A DNA stretch of 46,782 nucleotides, from the NCBI GenBank assembly GCA_022568135.1, contig JADFFQ010000029.1, forward strand, positions 1-46,782, written 5' to 3'. Of the stretch, positions 15,877 to 23,890 are shown piece after piece; the stretch's first letter is position 1, and each line of letters begins with the position of its first letter. The position numbers and the translations under genes are program-made. Below the pieces are notes generated by a model, which saw only the letters and a list, made by a program, of their open reading frames with translations, did no database searches and was not told the DNA's origin. The DNA comes from Planctomycetota bacterium. GTDB taxonomy: Bacteria > Planctomycetota > Phycisphaerae > Phycisphaerales > SM1A02.

Positions 15877-16422
15877 TCATTCGACGTCGAACAGCAGCGA
15901 CCCGGCCATCAGTTCAAATGTGGGCCGTACAATCTCTAGCCTCTCGCGCTTCGAATTCACAATGAGCATATACCGCTTTCCGTTCTGCAAAGCAATGAGA
16001 GTAAGTGATGCAGCCGGCACTCTTCCAGATGGTGTGGGCAAAGTAAAGTAATATTCAACAATCACTCTCTTTCCGTTGATGGAGTCAATGAAACGGACCT
16101 CACGCAGAGCGACATCTGGATACAATTTCGAGAGCATTGTTTTGCAGTAGGCTTCGCCCATCTGGTCAACAGTGGTTCTGTCCGCATCTCGGACGGAAAG
16201 ATTGCAAGTCGCGAAACTTCCATCACGGGCGTTGAGCAAGACCAAAGTGCCGTTTAGCTGTGGCGGCACAGATTCCCACGTTGATGGGTAGCGAAATGAG
16301 ACCTTGTGCTCGTCGTTCCTGAACACATGTGTGGAGTCGCTCTGACGATCACAAGAAGTCAGCCCAGGGAGCGTAATAAGCGCGAGGATCTGTAGAGGTC
16401 TTGTGACCGCGCCGTGCATCAT
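15877..16422 (-). CDS. Lipoprotein of unknown function
   Basis: The 181-residue protein has a lipoprotein signal with lipobox LTSC (C24). The mature part has the layout of a PsbP-like/DUF1795 fold: VSFRYPSTWESVP near the start, then alternating strands including LNARDGSFATCNLSV and KRVIVEYYFTLP. It is predicted to be tethered outside the inner membrane. Its start codon overlaps the stop of the upstream DUF805 gene by 4 bp, so they are co-translated. Two adjacent Met codons can serve as start. The assignment to the PsbP-like group is tentative. Confidence 0.65.
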   Translation of the reverse strand: MMHGAVTRPLQILALITLPGLTSCDRQSDSTHVFRNDEHKVSFRYPSTWESVPPQLNGTLVLLNARDGSFATCNLSVRDADRTTVDQMGEAYCKTMLSKLYPDVALREVRFIDSINGKRVIVEYYFTLPTPSGRVPAASLTLIALQNGKRYMLIVNSKRERLEIVRPTFELMAGSLLFDVE

Positions 16423-16781
16423 CTCGGTTCGACTCCGGTGCTATACCTGTTTCCTTCTGATTGCCCCGGCAAAAAGCCCAGCTCAACGAGCGTCCAAAGA
16501 GGACCGAGGAGCGGTATAAAGTTTATGAATATCCAACTACCTGATTTGTTGCGGTCATGCCATCGTTTGACCTGCACGGCCAGACTAATCCACGCCACGA
16601 GGATGAAAGGTCCGAACGTTGTGAGCATGAGAATCCCATATGACATGACCTCCGTTTCAAGACCGATCACAAGGTATACTCGAAGCATCGCGACGAGAAC
16701 CCAGGTGAGCGGAACAAGGAGCCAGAAGTGGAGGCGGGTGGCGCGGCCGCTGAAAGAAAACAACAGCTGTATGGGGGTCAT
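16419..16781 (-). CDS. DUF805 family membrane protein
   Basis: The 120-residue protein shows the DUF805 pattern: an N-terminal LFSFSGRATRLHFWLLVP motif, several TM segments, and the basic VKRWHDRNKSGSW loop before the last membrane segment. DUF805 proteins are small polytopic inner-membrane proteins of unknown function. ATG 16781 places the SGRxxRxxFW motif close to the N-terminus as in the family. The frame opens upstream at 16871, but those residues are Pro/Arg-rich and unlike the family. It overlaps the lipoprotein gene downstream (ATGA), forming a two-gene envelope operon. Confidence 0.78.
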   Translation of the reverse strand: MTPIQLLFSFSGRATRLHFWLLVPLTWVLVAMLRVYLVIGLETEVMSYGILMLTTFGPFILVAWISLAVQVKRWHDRNKSGSWIFINFIPLLGPLWTLVELGFLPGQSEGNRYSTGVEPR

Positions 16782-17139
16782 CGATCTTCTCCCAAACGCG
16801 TTGCCGATCGGCACCGGCCATTCCGGGGGTGGGGGCCGGCAGGTCGAGGACCGCCCTCGGCTTGTCGCCATTGTACGCGCAAGCCCATAGAACCCAATCG
16901 TTCGGCCATCTGCTCGCAGACGGTGTGTGTCCTCCCCCTTTGGTCACGCATGTGTAGGGGACAAAGGCCGACCGCCCAAGCAGTCCCGGCGGTTCTATCA
17001 CAGCCTCGACTACTCGGCTTGTCACCGTCGATTTCGCCCAGAAGCAATCGACTGGAACTTGGGTTTCCGGCGGGGCGTTACACTCGTGCTCGGAAAGCTC
17101 GGCGGTGGAGCCAGGCGTTGGCCACATGGGAAATGTCGG
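16782..17139. other. Intergenic interval without a supported gene
   Basis: Both strands have open frames here (for example minus 16657-17127), but none has a recognisable domain or a ribosome-binding site that convinces. The minus frame overlaps the DUF805 gene. It may hold a decayed gene. Confidence 0.4.
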
Positions 17140-18030
17140 TTAGGCAGACGTTTCCTGTTCCACCAGCGCCAGCCAGGCGTCGCGCAGGCGTTGGGTCATC
17201 TCGCCGACCTGGCCGTTGCCGATCTTCTCGCGCTCGACGCCGACGACCGGCAGCACGCCCCAACTGGAGTTGGTGAGAAAGACTTCATCGGCGCCCAACA
17301 AGTCATCGATGTCGATCGTGCGTGCATTGGTGTGGACATCGAGTGAGTCCGCGAGCGCAATGATCGCAGCGCGGGTGATGCCGGGCAGAACCGGCGACCG
17401 CGTGGAATCCTCGAGCTCCTCGCCGCGGGCGATAGGCGTGTGCAGCACACCGTCGGTGACCAGGAACACATTGCTCACCGATCCGCCGACCAGGTGGTTG
17501 CTGAGGGCGAACCACAATGCTTCGCCGGCCTTCTTCGCGGTGGCGTGCTGCAAAGCGAGGATGCGCGGCCAGTAGTTCAACGTCTTGTGCCCGGCCATGG
17601 GGTCCAGCGGATTCAACCGGCCGTCGGCGATCGTCACCACCACGCCCTGCTCGAAGAACGCCTCCGGATACATCGTCGGCGGCCCAGCCTCAATGAGGAT
17701 CGTGGGATCGACTTTGCTTCGGCCTTGGGATTGAAGCAGGTTGAGATTGCCGCCCGTGACGGTCAGACGCACCCGCGCCGATTCGAGACCGTTGCGCTTG
17801 ACGACCATGTGGACCGCGTCGGCTAGCGGATCGGCGCGCAGGCTTTCGGTGAGCAGGAGGAGCCTGGCCGATTCCACCAGTCGCTGGACATGAGCGTGCG
17901 CTCGAAAGACTTTGCCGTTGTAGGCGGCCATGGTTTCGAACAGCCCGATGCCGTGCTGCAACCCCGCATCGAAGGCGGAGACGACGGCGCTGTCGCGTTC
18001 AATGAACTTCCCGTTGAGCCACACCAGCAT
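17140..18030 (-). CDS. PLP-dependent class IV aminotransferase (aminodeoxychorismate lyase/branched-chain type)
   Basis: The 296-residue protein has the fold-type IV signatures. It begins MLVWLNGKFI with the DAGLQHGIGLFETM motif, and the catalytic lysine is K149 in GHKTLNYWPR. Later come the PLP-phosphate loop GSVSNVFLV and PVLPGITRAAIIALA. The family includes PabC (4-amino-4-deoxychorismate lyase, folate pathway), IlvE and D-amino acid transaminase; sequence alone does not decide among them. The short length and single-gene context favour PabC or a generic transaminase. ATG 18030 is used because the upstream codons come from a heptamer repeat (18044-18071). It is cytoplasmic. The upstream gene on the same strand ends 41 bp before this start. 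Confidence 0.82.
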   Translation of the reverse strand: MLVWLNGKFIERDSAVVSAFDAGLQHGIGLFETMAAYNGKVFRAHAHVQRLVESARLLLLTESLRADPLADAVHMVVKRNGLESARVRLTVTGGNLNLLQSQGRSKVDPTILIEAGPPTMYPEAFFEQGVVVTIADGRLNPLDPMAGHKTLNYWPRILALQHATAKKAGEALWFALSNHLVGGSVSNVFLVTDGVLHTPIARGEELEDSTRSPVLPGITRAAIIALADSLDVHTNARTIDIDDLLGADEVFLTNSSWGVLPVVGVEREKIGNGQVGEMTQRLRDAWLALVEQETSA

Positions 18031-18043
18031 TCGGCAATGCACC

Positions 18044-18071
18044 CCCAAGCCCCAAGCCCCAAGCCTCAAGC
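18044..18071. repeat. CCCAAGC/CTCAAGC heptamer repeat
   Basis: Three CCCAAGC units and one CTCAAGC lie in the leader of the aminotransferase gene. Same family as 502-532 and 12030-12057. Confidence 0.8.
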
Positions 18072-18518
18072 CTACTCGGCCTCAGGCCGCCAATAGCCGA
18101 GGATCACAATATCCTGCGCTCCGTCACGATGCAGCACTCGCAGCCCCAGCGCATCCGAGCCGCCGATACGGATCATCGCGGTGTGGGTGGCGTGCAGCGG
18201 CGCGTCGCTGAAGTCAGGATGATCACCGACGGTCACATCGACGGCCAGGCGTTGGGCCGGTTCCGGCCGCTGCGACAATAGTGCGCGCAGAGTGGCTACG
18301 GCCGATTGACCGGCGAGGGAGGGATTGGCCTGAATCACCGCGTTGTTCCGCTCGCGGCCCGCCGCAACGTCTAGGCACAGCCGATGTACGATTTGCCGCA
18401 CCGCCTCGATTTGCGGCTTCTGTTGCCGCGCCGTGATGATCCACATCGCCACGGCCACCGCCACGATGGCCAGCGGTATGAACACACGACGTCGATGCGT
18501 GGTCCGGCCGGGGGGCAT
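18072..18518 (-). CDS. Hypothetical protein with an N-terminal membrane anchor
   Basis: The 148-residue product has a basic N-terminus (RTTHRRR) and one TM segment (about 12-30, VFIPLAIVAVAVAMWIITA). A predicted extracytoplasmic domain of about 115 residues has no recognised family. ATG 18518 is preferred over the earlier in-frame start at 18563 because it places the anchor close to the N-terminus with a GAGG stretch upstream. It lies on the same strand as the aminotransferase downstream and the coiled-coil protein upstream, but the gaps do not prove an operon. Confidence 0.5.
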   Translation of the reverse strand: MPPGRTTHRRRVFIPLAIVAVAVAMWIITARQQKPQIEAVRQIVHRLCLDVAAGRERNNAVIQANPSLAGQSAVATLRALLSQRPEPAQRLAVDVTVGDHPDFSDAPLHATHTAMIRIGGSDALGLRVLHRDGAQDIVILGYWRPEAE

Positions 18519-18595
18519 CAGCGCGCCTCGTTGGGGTGTGACCGACCCAAGCAGTGTAACCATTGGCGGTCGCCGGCTAGAACTGAGGTGCTCGA

Positions 18596-19531
18596 TCAGT
18601 GCGGCGCGCTTCCGCTGGGGGTTGTCTCGCGGGTGTCTGTTACATTGGGCGCCGGCTGCTCGGCGTCAAGCGGATCAGCGTACAGCACATAGGTGCTGGA
18701 TGAGTTGAACGGTCGATTCAGGGCCATCTGTACCGTGGCCGTGAACGGGTAGGGGACATCCGTCCGGGCGTTGTTGATCTGAATGATCTCGCCCCCGACC
18801 TGGTTGCCGTTCTCATCAAAGAAGGTGATCGCGACGCCGATGTTGCGGACCTCCTTCGCCGCGTTGAGCACGCTGCCGGAGATCGTCATCGAGGAGTAGT
18901 CGATCACGGTGCGGCGATCTCGATCGAGGTAGTACAGTCCGAGGAAGGGGCTGTATTCGATGTCGTAGCGGGTGGTGTCTTTGGTGCGGTAGTGGTAGGC
19001 CATCCTGCCCGCCTGCACGTCGAGCCCCAGCGAGGAAAAGCCGGCTCGGCGATAACGAGCGCGACGCTGTGCCTCGACCTCTTGTACGACGCGCTCGCTG
19101 CGAGAGGCTCGGCGGCGCTCGGCCCGCTGGGCGCGTTCGGCTGCTCGACGTTGGCGGATCACCTCCGCCTGGCGGAGGCGCGCTTCACGCTGGGCGATCG
19201 CTTGGAGCGATTGGTACTGCTCGAAATCCTGCCCGAACTCGTGATGATCCGCGATGAACTGGCGCAGCTCCTGGAGCTCGCGCGCGGCACCGGCCGTTTG
19301 GAGTCTCGCCGCCGCCAACTCGCGTCGCAGAGCCTGGATCTGCTCCTGAAGATCATCAATCTCGTCCAGCAGAACCTCCAGCGGATGCTTGGGCTCAGCG
19401 GCCGCGGGAGCCTGCGCCGAGGGCACGGCCCGCTGCGCCGGGGTCCCAGGATTGACCTGGCCGTGAACCGCCCAACACAACCCCAAGATCACCACCGCCG
19501 GAAGTCTTCGCTTGAAAAAAGAATGCGTCAT
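18596..19531 (-). CDS. Secreted coiled-coil protein with FxLYD-like C-terminal domain
   Basis: The 311-residue protein starts with a signal peptide (residues 1-25, LPAVVILGLCWAVHG), then a Pro/Ala linker and an extended coiled coil (about 48-165). The coiled coil is rich in Glu, Gln and Arg, with an Arg-rich end that includes RRAAERAQRAERRR. The C-terminal part (about 175-290) contains ISGSVLNAAKEVRNIGVAIT, the strand pattern of FxLYD-like domains. The start ATG 19531 has AGGAG eight bases upstream. It is probably periplasmic or surface-associated, and its function is unknown. Codon use is high-GC like its neighbours. Confidence 0.68.
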   Translation of the reverse strand: MTHSFFKRRLPAVVILGLCWAVHGQVNPGTPAQRAVPSAQAPAAAEPKHPLEVLLDEIDDLQEQIQALRRELAAARLQTAGAARELQELRQFIADHHEFGQDFEQYQSLQAIAQREARLRQAEVIRQRRAAERAQRAERRRASRSERVVQEVEAQRRARYRRAGFSSLGLDVQAGRMAYHYRTKDTTRYDIEYSPFLGLYYLDRDRRTVIDYSSMTISGSVLNAAKEVRNIGVAITFFDENGNQVGGEIIQINNARTDVPYPFTATVQMALNRPFNSSSTYVLYADPLDAEQPAPNVTDTRETTPSGSAPH

Positions 19532-19693
19532 CGTTGTGCTCCTGCTAGGGAATCGACTGCGGCGCGGATCAGCCCGGATGGACATCCCTCCGGGGGGGCG
19601 CTCCTGCCGTGCCGCCTTGTCATGATTGGCCAGTCACCGCCGGCGGTCGAGCATTCGCCCAAAGACCGTTGCCGGGGACCAGCCTACCCGCGG

Positions 19694-19870
19694 ATTATTC
19701 ACCGCAGAGGCGCAGAGAACGCGGAGGAAAGCCAAGAAAAGGTGCGCTGCAGCCGTCGATCCCAAGGAGTGAACATTCCAGGCTGTCGTGCCTGGCCGTG
19801 AACATTGGCGTTCATAGGCATCGCCTCTGCACCTCTCTGCGCCCTCTGCGTCTCAGCGGTGATGAATAAT
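19694..19870. repeat. MITE-like element with imperfect terminal inverted repeats
   Basis: The left end (19694-19727, starting ATTATTCACCGCAGAGGCGC) and the right end read on the opposite strand (19870-19832, starting ATTATTCATCACCGCTGAGA) form an imperfect inverted repeat of about 35 bp, rich in GCAGAG. The 177-bp unit has no coding capacity and contains a central hairpin CCAGGC-TGTCGT-GCCTGG (19778-19795). Confidence 0.7.
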
Positions 19871-19875
19871 GCAGC

Positions 19876-20310
19876 CTACGGCTCTTGCGCGACTTCAGCG
19901 GGCGGTCGCGCCCCGAGTATCTCCGACCGCAGCCGCTGAGCCCGCCCAATCAGCGCCTCGGGATCGTCGTCCCTGGGCCTTAGCACGTAGTGCCACTTGA
20001 TTCGCCGATGCAGGGTGATCGGAACCATCTCGGCGATCAGATCCAGCCCGATCGCCTCCCACACCGGCGGCGAGGCGTTTCCGGAGGTCATCAGCGGCTC
20101 AGACCCCGGCAAATGAAGCCGCACGTCGTATCGGCCGTAGAACTCAAAATCGACATCGACGGGGGTTCGGCCGATCTCCCGATCGTTCAGCCACACCAGC
20201 GCCCCCGGCGGCTCGGAGGTGATCATGATCGTCCGCCGCACACAGCCCGGGCTGAGGCCGCCAACCATCAGCAGAACAAGTGCCAGGGCCGGGGCTCGCA
20301 AACGCTCCAT
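19876..20310 (-). CDS. PEGA-domain lipoprotein
   Basis: The 144-residue protein has a lipoprotein signal with lipobox SPGC (C23) and, directly after it, a PEGA domain: ITSEPPGALVWLNDREIGRTP (residues 29-49), then FEFYGRYDVRL. PEGA domains are small extracytoplasmic beta modules of cell-surface proteins. The rest is a short charged tail. ATG 20310 is chosen because the signal peptide starts there; a TACAAT sits 7-12 bases before it, so the transcript could be nearly leaderless. It lies just beyond the MITE-like element. Confidence 0.75.
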   Translation of the reverse strand: MERLRAPALALVLLMVGGLSPGCVRRTIMITSEPPGALVWLNDREIGRTPVDVDFEFYGRYDVRLHLPGSEPLMTSGNASPPVWEAIGLDLIAEMVPITLHRRIKWHYVLRPRDDDPEALIGRAQRLRSEILGARPPAEVAQEP

Positions 20311-20917
20311 CCTCTTATTGTATTGCCTAGTCACCCACAGCTGCGGGTTCGGCGGCCGGGGTGTGGCGCCGACCGCGAAAAAAAACTTCCAAGTGCGCGC
20401 AAGATCGGCCCCCAAACGGCATATCTACATATGAAACACCGCGCTGGGCGACCGTGCCGGTCGTGGCAGCGCGGCGCTACTGCTCCGAGGGGCTTACCGC
20501 TGTAAGCGTGATGCGCGCAACCCAAGACGTGACAAGGACTTCTGTTATGACTCGACGAACGCCCGGCAGGATTCACTTGGCTGGGGGACATGGGCCCTAC
20601 CCCGGCAGAAGTCCGGCGTCGGGGGCCAAATATGCTTGCTTCCGGGAGAACACAGGTCATAATCTTGATAGCGGCCGAATGGGTCACGCCACGTGGGGCT
20701 TGGCTCATCGACTTTTCGGCAGGTCTCGGCCGGCATCTCTTTGGACCTGCCTGCAACCTCAGCGCGGCACGGAGTTCACTCGATCCGCGCGCGGACAATC
20801 TTTCATGAGCGCCGCGGCATGTTCGCATAGCGGTCGCTGTTGGGTCTGCGCGGTCGGGGGCAAAGGGCACGTGCCTCGCCGTGGCGGCGCGCAAAGCGCC
20901 GCAGAAAGGATGGTGTT
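20311..20917. other. Long intergenic region upstream of the beta-helix protein
   Basis: About 600 bp with no frame showing a recognised domain. Several GC-rich inverted repeats occur (for example the CCGGC-rich stretch around 20600-20630). It probably carries the divergent promoters and a long leader for the gene at 20918. No RNA family was recognised. Confidence 0.4.
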
Positions 20918-23605
20918 ATGAACAAGCAAATGTTTGGTGGGTCTCGGTTCATCATCGCCGTGGCCATGGTGGTGCTTGGCGCGCTTTCTGCCCAAGCCCT
21001 CGGCGGGCCGGTGCTCTATGTTGATGACCATGCCCCGCCGGGCGGCGATGGTGCCGGCTGGACCACGGCCCACCGATTTCTCCAGGATGCGCTTGCCGAC
21101 GCCTCCGGTGGCAGCGTCAGCGAGGTCCGTGTGGCCCAGGGAATCTACAAGCCCGATCAAGATGAGGCTGGCAACGTCACGCCCGGCGATCGGGATGCCA
21201 CATTCCAACTCATCACCGGCGTGGCTCTGCGCGGTGGCTATGCCGGCCTCGGAGCCCCGGACCCCGACGAGCGCGACATCGACCTCTACGAGACGGTCCT
21301 GAGTGGCGATCTGCTCGGCAACGATGGGCCGGGTTTCCAGAACAACGACGAGAACAGCTACACCGTGGTGACGGGCAGTAACACCGACGCCACGGCCGTC
21401 CTCGAAGGGTTCACAATTACTGCCGGCAACGCCGACTGTCCCTATGACCCATATGGGCCGATCGATCCTTGCTACCTCGGGGGTGCGATGTTCAACGAGA
21501 ACGGCAGCCCCACCATTAGCAACTGTAAGTTCATCTGGAATGCGGCTGCATACGGCGGCGGGATCTATAACTTGTCGAGCAGCCTAACGATCAGCGAATG
21601 CATGTTCAGCCACAACTCGGCTACGTGGGTTGGCGGCGCCATACGAAATAATCAAAACAGTAGCCCGCTGATAACCGGCTGCATTTTCGTAGACAACGTT
21701 GCCGATAGCGGTGCCGGCATTGCCTTCAACAACTACGAAGGGCCGAGCAATCCTATTCTGGCTGACTGTGTCTTCCTCAACAACAATGCGGTCGGACCGG
21801 GTGGCGGTATCCGTTGCAAGCAGGCTGCATCTGCAATGTTGCTTCGATGTACCTTTATTGGTAATTCGGGTGTCGGTGGTGGCGGCGCGTTCCTCGACCT
21901 CACGGGTGATGGAAGCGCGCAGTTGCAGGGTTGTGTATTCACCCACAATGAGGCTACTTACCTCGGTGGCGGCTTGGTAGTTTCCTATGGAACGGCTACG
22001 CTAATGAACTGCACCTTCACCCGTAGCTCGTCAGATTGGCTCGGTGGGGGATTGCTCGACAACAGCAACTCGACACTGATCAATTGCGCCTTCAGTCGAG
22101 ATGTCGCCCCCGTGGGCGGCGGACTGTACACCACGTCGGACTCGACCCTCATCAACTGCACGCTCAGCAATGAGACGGGCAGTGGGCTCGTCACTGAAGA
22201 GAGCGGGAGCGCGGCGCTTACCAACTGCATTCTCTGGGGCAACACACCGGATCAGATCGCGGAAGATCCGGCTTCTCCCGGCGGATTCGCGACCGTCTCC
22301 TACAGCGACATCCAGGGCGGATGGACCGGGCCGGGCGGCAACAACATTGATGCCGACCCGCTGTTTGTCCAACCCGGGCTCGACAACGTCCGGCTCTCAT
22401 TTGGATCACCTTGCCTCAACGTGGGCTCCAACGCGGCGCTGCCGCCGGATGAGTTTGACCTCGATGGTGATGGCGACACCGATGAGCCCATCCCCTACGA
22501 CCTCGATGGCAATGATCGCATTCAAGCCGGCATCGTGGATATGGGCGCTTACGAGGGCGAGCACGAGCCGCTTCCGCCGGGCTCAAGCGACAGCGACATG
22601 GACCTCGATCAGGGTGAGACCGCCATCCTGATTCCAGGCGGCGGATTGTTCGATCCGCTCAAAAGCGCTGCCGTCATGTTCACCAACGTCTCCGGCCCGG
22701 ACAACGCCAGCGTCACAATCACCGAGTGGTACCAGAGCGTTCATCCGGGAGCCGGCGGCTACAGCGACCTGACCAGCACCCTCACCATCGAGACCTCACT
22801 GGACGATGGACAGTTCCTCGCGCTGGTGTTGCTCCCGTTCAACCCAGATGTTCTGGCCGGGATTGATCCGTTCCAACCCAACCTGACCTCGTTCGATTCG
22901 ACCATCGGCAACTGGGGCCTTGCCGTCGCCGGCAACACCGTCAACAGCCCCGGCTTCCCCTGGCCGATCGGTGATCGCGTGATCGTCGAGGGGCCGGGCG
23001 GATACGAATTCACTCAGGACCTCGGCGACTACGGCGTCTACTGGCTCCCTTCGGCGCAACAGGGATTCGTCTGGGCGAATGTCGATTATGCGGCTGATCT
23101 TGCTCTCGGCGCCGCGCTTTGTCCGCCGGACTGTCGCCAAACCCCGGACGGCGTGGTGGACGTGTTCGATATCCTCGCCGTGCTCACCGCTTGGGGCGGG
23201 GCGGCTGGGGGCGGGCCGTGCGACCTTGACACGAATGGCACCGTCGATCAATCAGATCTGCTCGCGGTGCTCAGTGCCTGGGGACCGTGCTCGCAATCCG
23301 CCAATTCGCAAGGGCCTTTTGTAGGCGTACGCACCGTTGCCGCGGTCACTCTTCCAAGCCAGACGAGCCGGGTTGCGACTAGCCACGGGCTTGACCGAGA
23401 CCCAGTCAATGTGGTCGAGCCGTCCAGCCGCGGTGATCTCGACGGAAACGGCCGGGTGGACCGCAACGACCTGCTGATCCTGCGCAGTTCCTGGGGACCG
23501 TGTGCTGATGGGCCCGATTCGTGCCCGACCGATCTTGATGGTGACGGTGTTGTCGGCGTCGCCGATATTCTGACCCTGCTGGCCAACTGGGGGCTGTGTC
23601 CCTGA
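20918..23605 (+). CDS. Secreted right-handed beta-helix protein with two dockerin-like tails
   Basis: The 895-residue protein starts with a signal peptide (about 1-28). A parallel beta-helix follows (about 120-530), shown by recurrent short motifs such as SPTISNCKF, GGGIYN, SPLITGCIFVDN and STLINC. It closes with the DMGAYEG signature of choice-of-anchor Q proteins. Residues about 560-720 form a beta-sandwich-like region. The C-terminus has two dockerin-like blocks, one with DGVVDVFDILAVLTAWGG and DQSDLLAVLSAWGPC, and a second with RNDLLILRSSWGPC and GVADILTLLANWGLCP. They are separated by about 40 residues of Ser/Thr-rich linker. It is probably a surface polysaccharide-binding or lyase-type protein, with no catalytic residues identified. 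AAAGGA precedes ATG 20918. Confidence 0.8.
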   Translation: MNKQMFGGSRFIIAVAMVVLGALSAQALGGPVLYVDDHAPPGGDGAGWTTAHRFLQDALADASGGSVSEVRVAQGIYKPDQDEAGNVTPGDRDATFQLITGVALRGGYAGLGAPDPDERDIDLYETVLSGDLLGNDGPGFQNNDENSYTVVTGSNTDATAVLEGFTITAGNADCPYDPYGPIDPCYLGGAMFNENGSPTISNCKFIWNAAAYGGGIYNLSSSLTISECMFSHNSATWVGGAIRNNQNSSPLITGCIFVDNVADSGAGIAFNNYEGPSNPILADCVFLNNNAVGPGGGIRCKQAASAMLLRCTFIGNSGVGGGGAFLDLTGDGSAQLQGCVFTHNEATYLGGGLVVSYGTATLMNCTFTRSSSDWLGGGLLDNSNSTLINCAFSRDVAPVGGGLYTTSDSTLINCTLSNETGSGLVTEESGSAALTNCILWGNTPDQIAEDPASPGGFATVSYSDIQGGWTGPGGNNIDADPLFVQPGLDNVRLSFGSPCLNVGSNAALPPDEFDLDGDGDTDEPIPYDLDGNDRIQAGIVDMGAYEGEHEPLPPGSSDSDMDLDQGETAILIPGGGLFDPLKSAAVMFTNVSGPDNASVTITEWYQSVHPGAGGYSDLTSTLTIETSLDDGQFLALVLLPFNPDVLAGIDPFQPNLTSFDSTIGNWGLAVAGNTVNSPGFPWPIGDRVIVEGPGGYEFTQDLGDYGVYWLPSAQQGFVWANVDYAADLALGAALCPPDCRQTPDGVVDVFDILAVLTAWGGAAGGGPCDLDTNGTVDQSDLLAVLSAWGPCSQSANSQGPFVGVRTVAAVTLPSQTSRVATSHGLDRDPVNVVEPSSRGDLDGNGRVDRNDLLILRSSWGPCADGPDSCPTDLDGDGVVGVADILTLLANWGLCP

Positions 23606-23639
23606 AGAAGGCATCGAGGCACCGAGGGGAGGCAACCGA

Positions 23640-23660
23640 GCCGCGGCGTGTCGCCGCGGC
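23640..23660. terminator. Perfect 9-bp GC hairpin after the beta-helix gene
   Basis: GCCGCGGCG-TGT-CGCCGCGGC, without a U-tract. It may be a terminator or a transcript-stabilising hairpin. Confidence 0.4.
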
Positions 23661-23745
23661 GTCGAGCCCGAGCCTCAATGGTTCGACCAGGGTTCACACC
23701 CCGTGCGAGCCGGGCGGAAAGGTTCCATTTCCCCCCTTTTTTTCC

Positions 23746-23774
23746 TTGCGGTGCGACGCCCGGCGTGGTATGCT
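23746..23774 (+). promoter_or_regulatory. Candidate promoter for the FG-GAP gene
   Basis: TTGCGG (23746-23751), a 17-nt spacer and TATGCT (23769-23774), each matching 4 of 6 consensus positions. A T-rich stretch lies just upstream. The leader would be about 110 nt. Confidence 0.35.
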
Positions 23775-23890
23775 GGCCACCATTGATCAGTGGTGGTCGC
23801 AGGAGGGGCTTGCCCAGGCCAGGGACTCGGCCAACCAGATCGTGAGCACCACCCTGTGGCCTCCCAGCACAAAGAAAAGGAGGCTCAGCG

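Noticed and set aside
16657-17127. Minus-strand frame of 156 codons upstream of the DUF805 gene
   Set aside because: Overlaps the DUF805 coding region, lacks a ribosome-binding site and resembles no family; left as unresolved intergenic DNA.
20311-20917. Possible structural RNA (RNase P, SRP or tmRNA) in the long leader
   Set aside because: None of the conserved core motifs of these RNAs was found.
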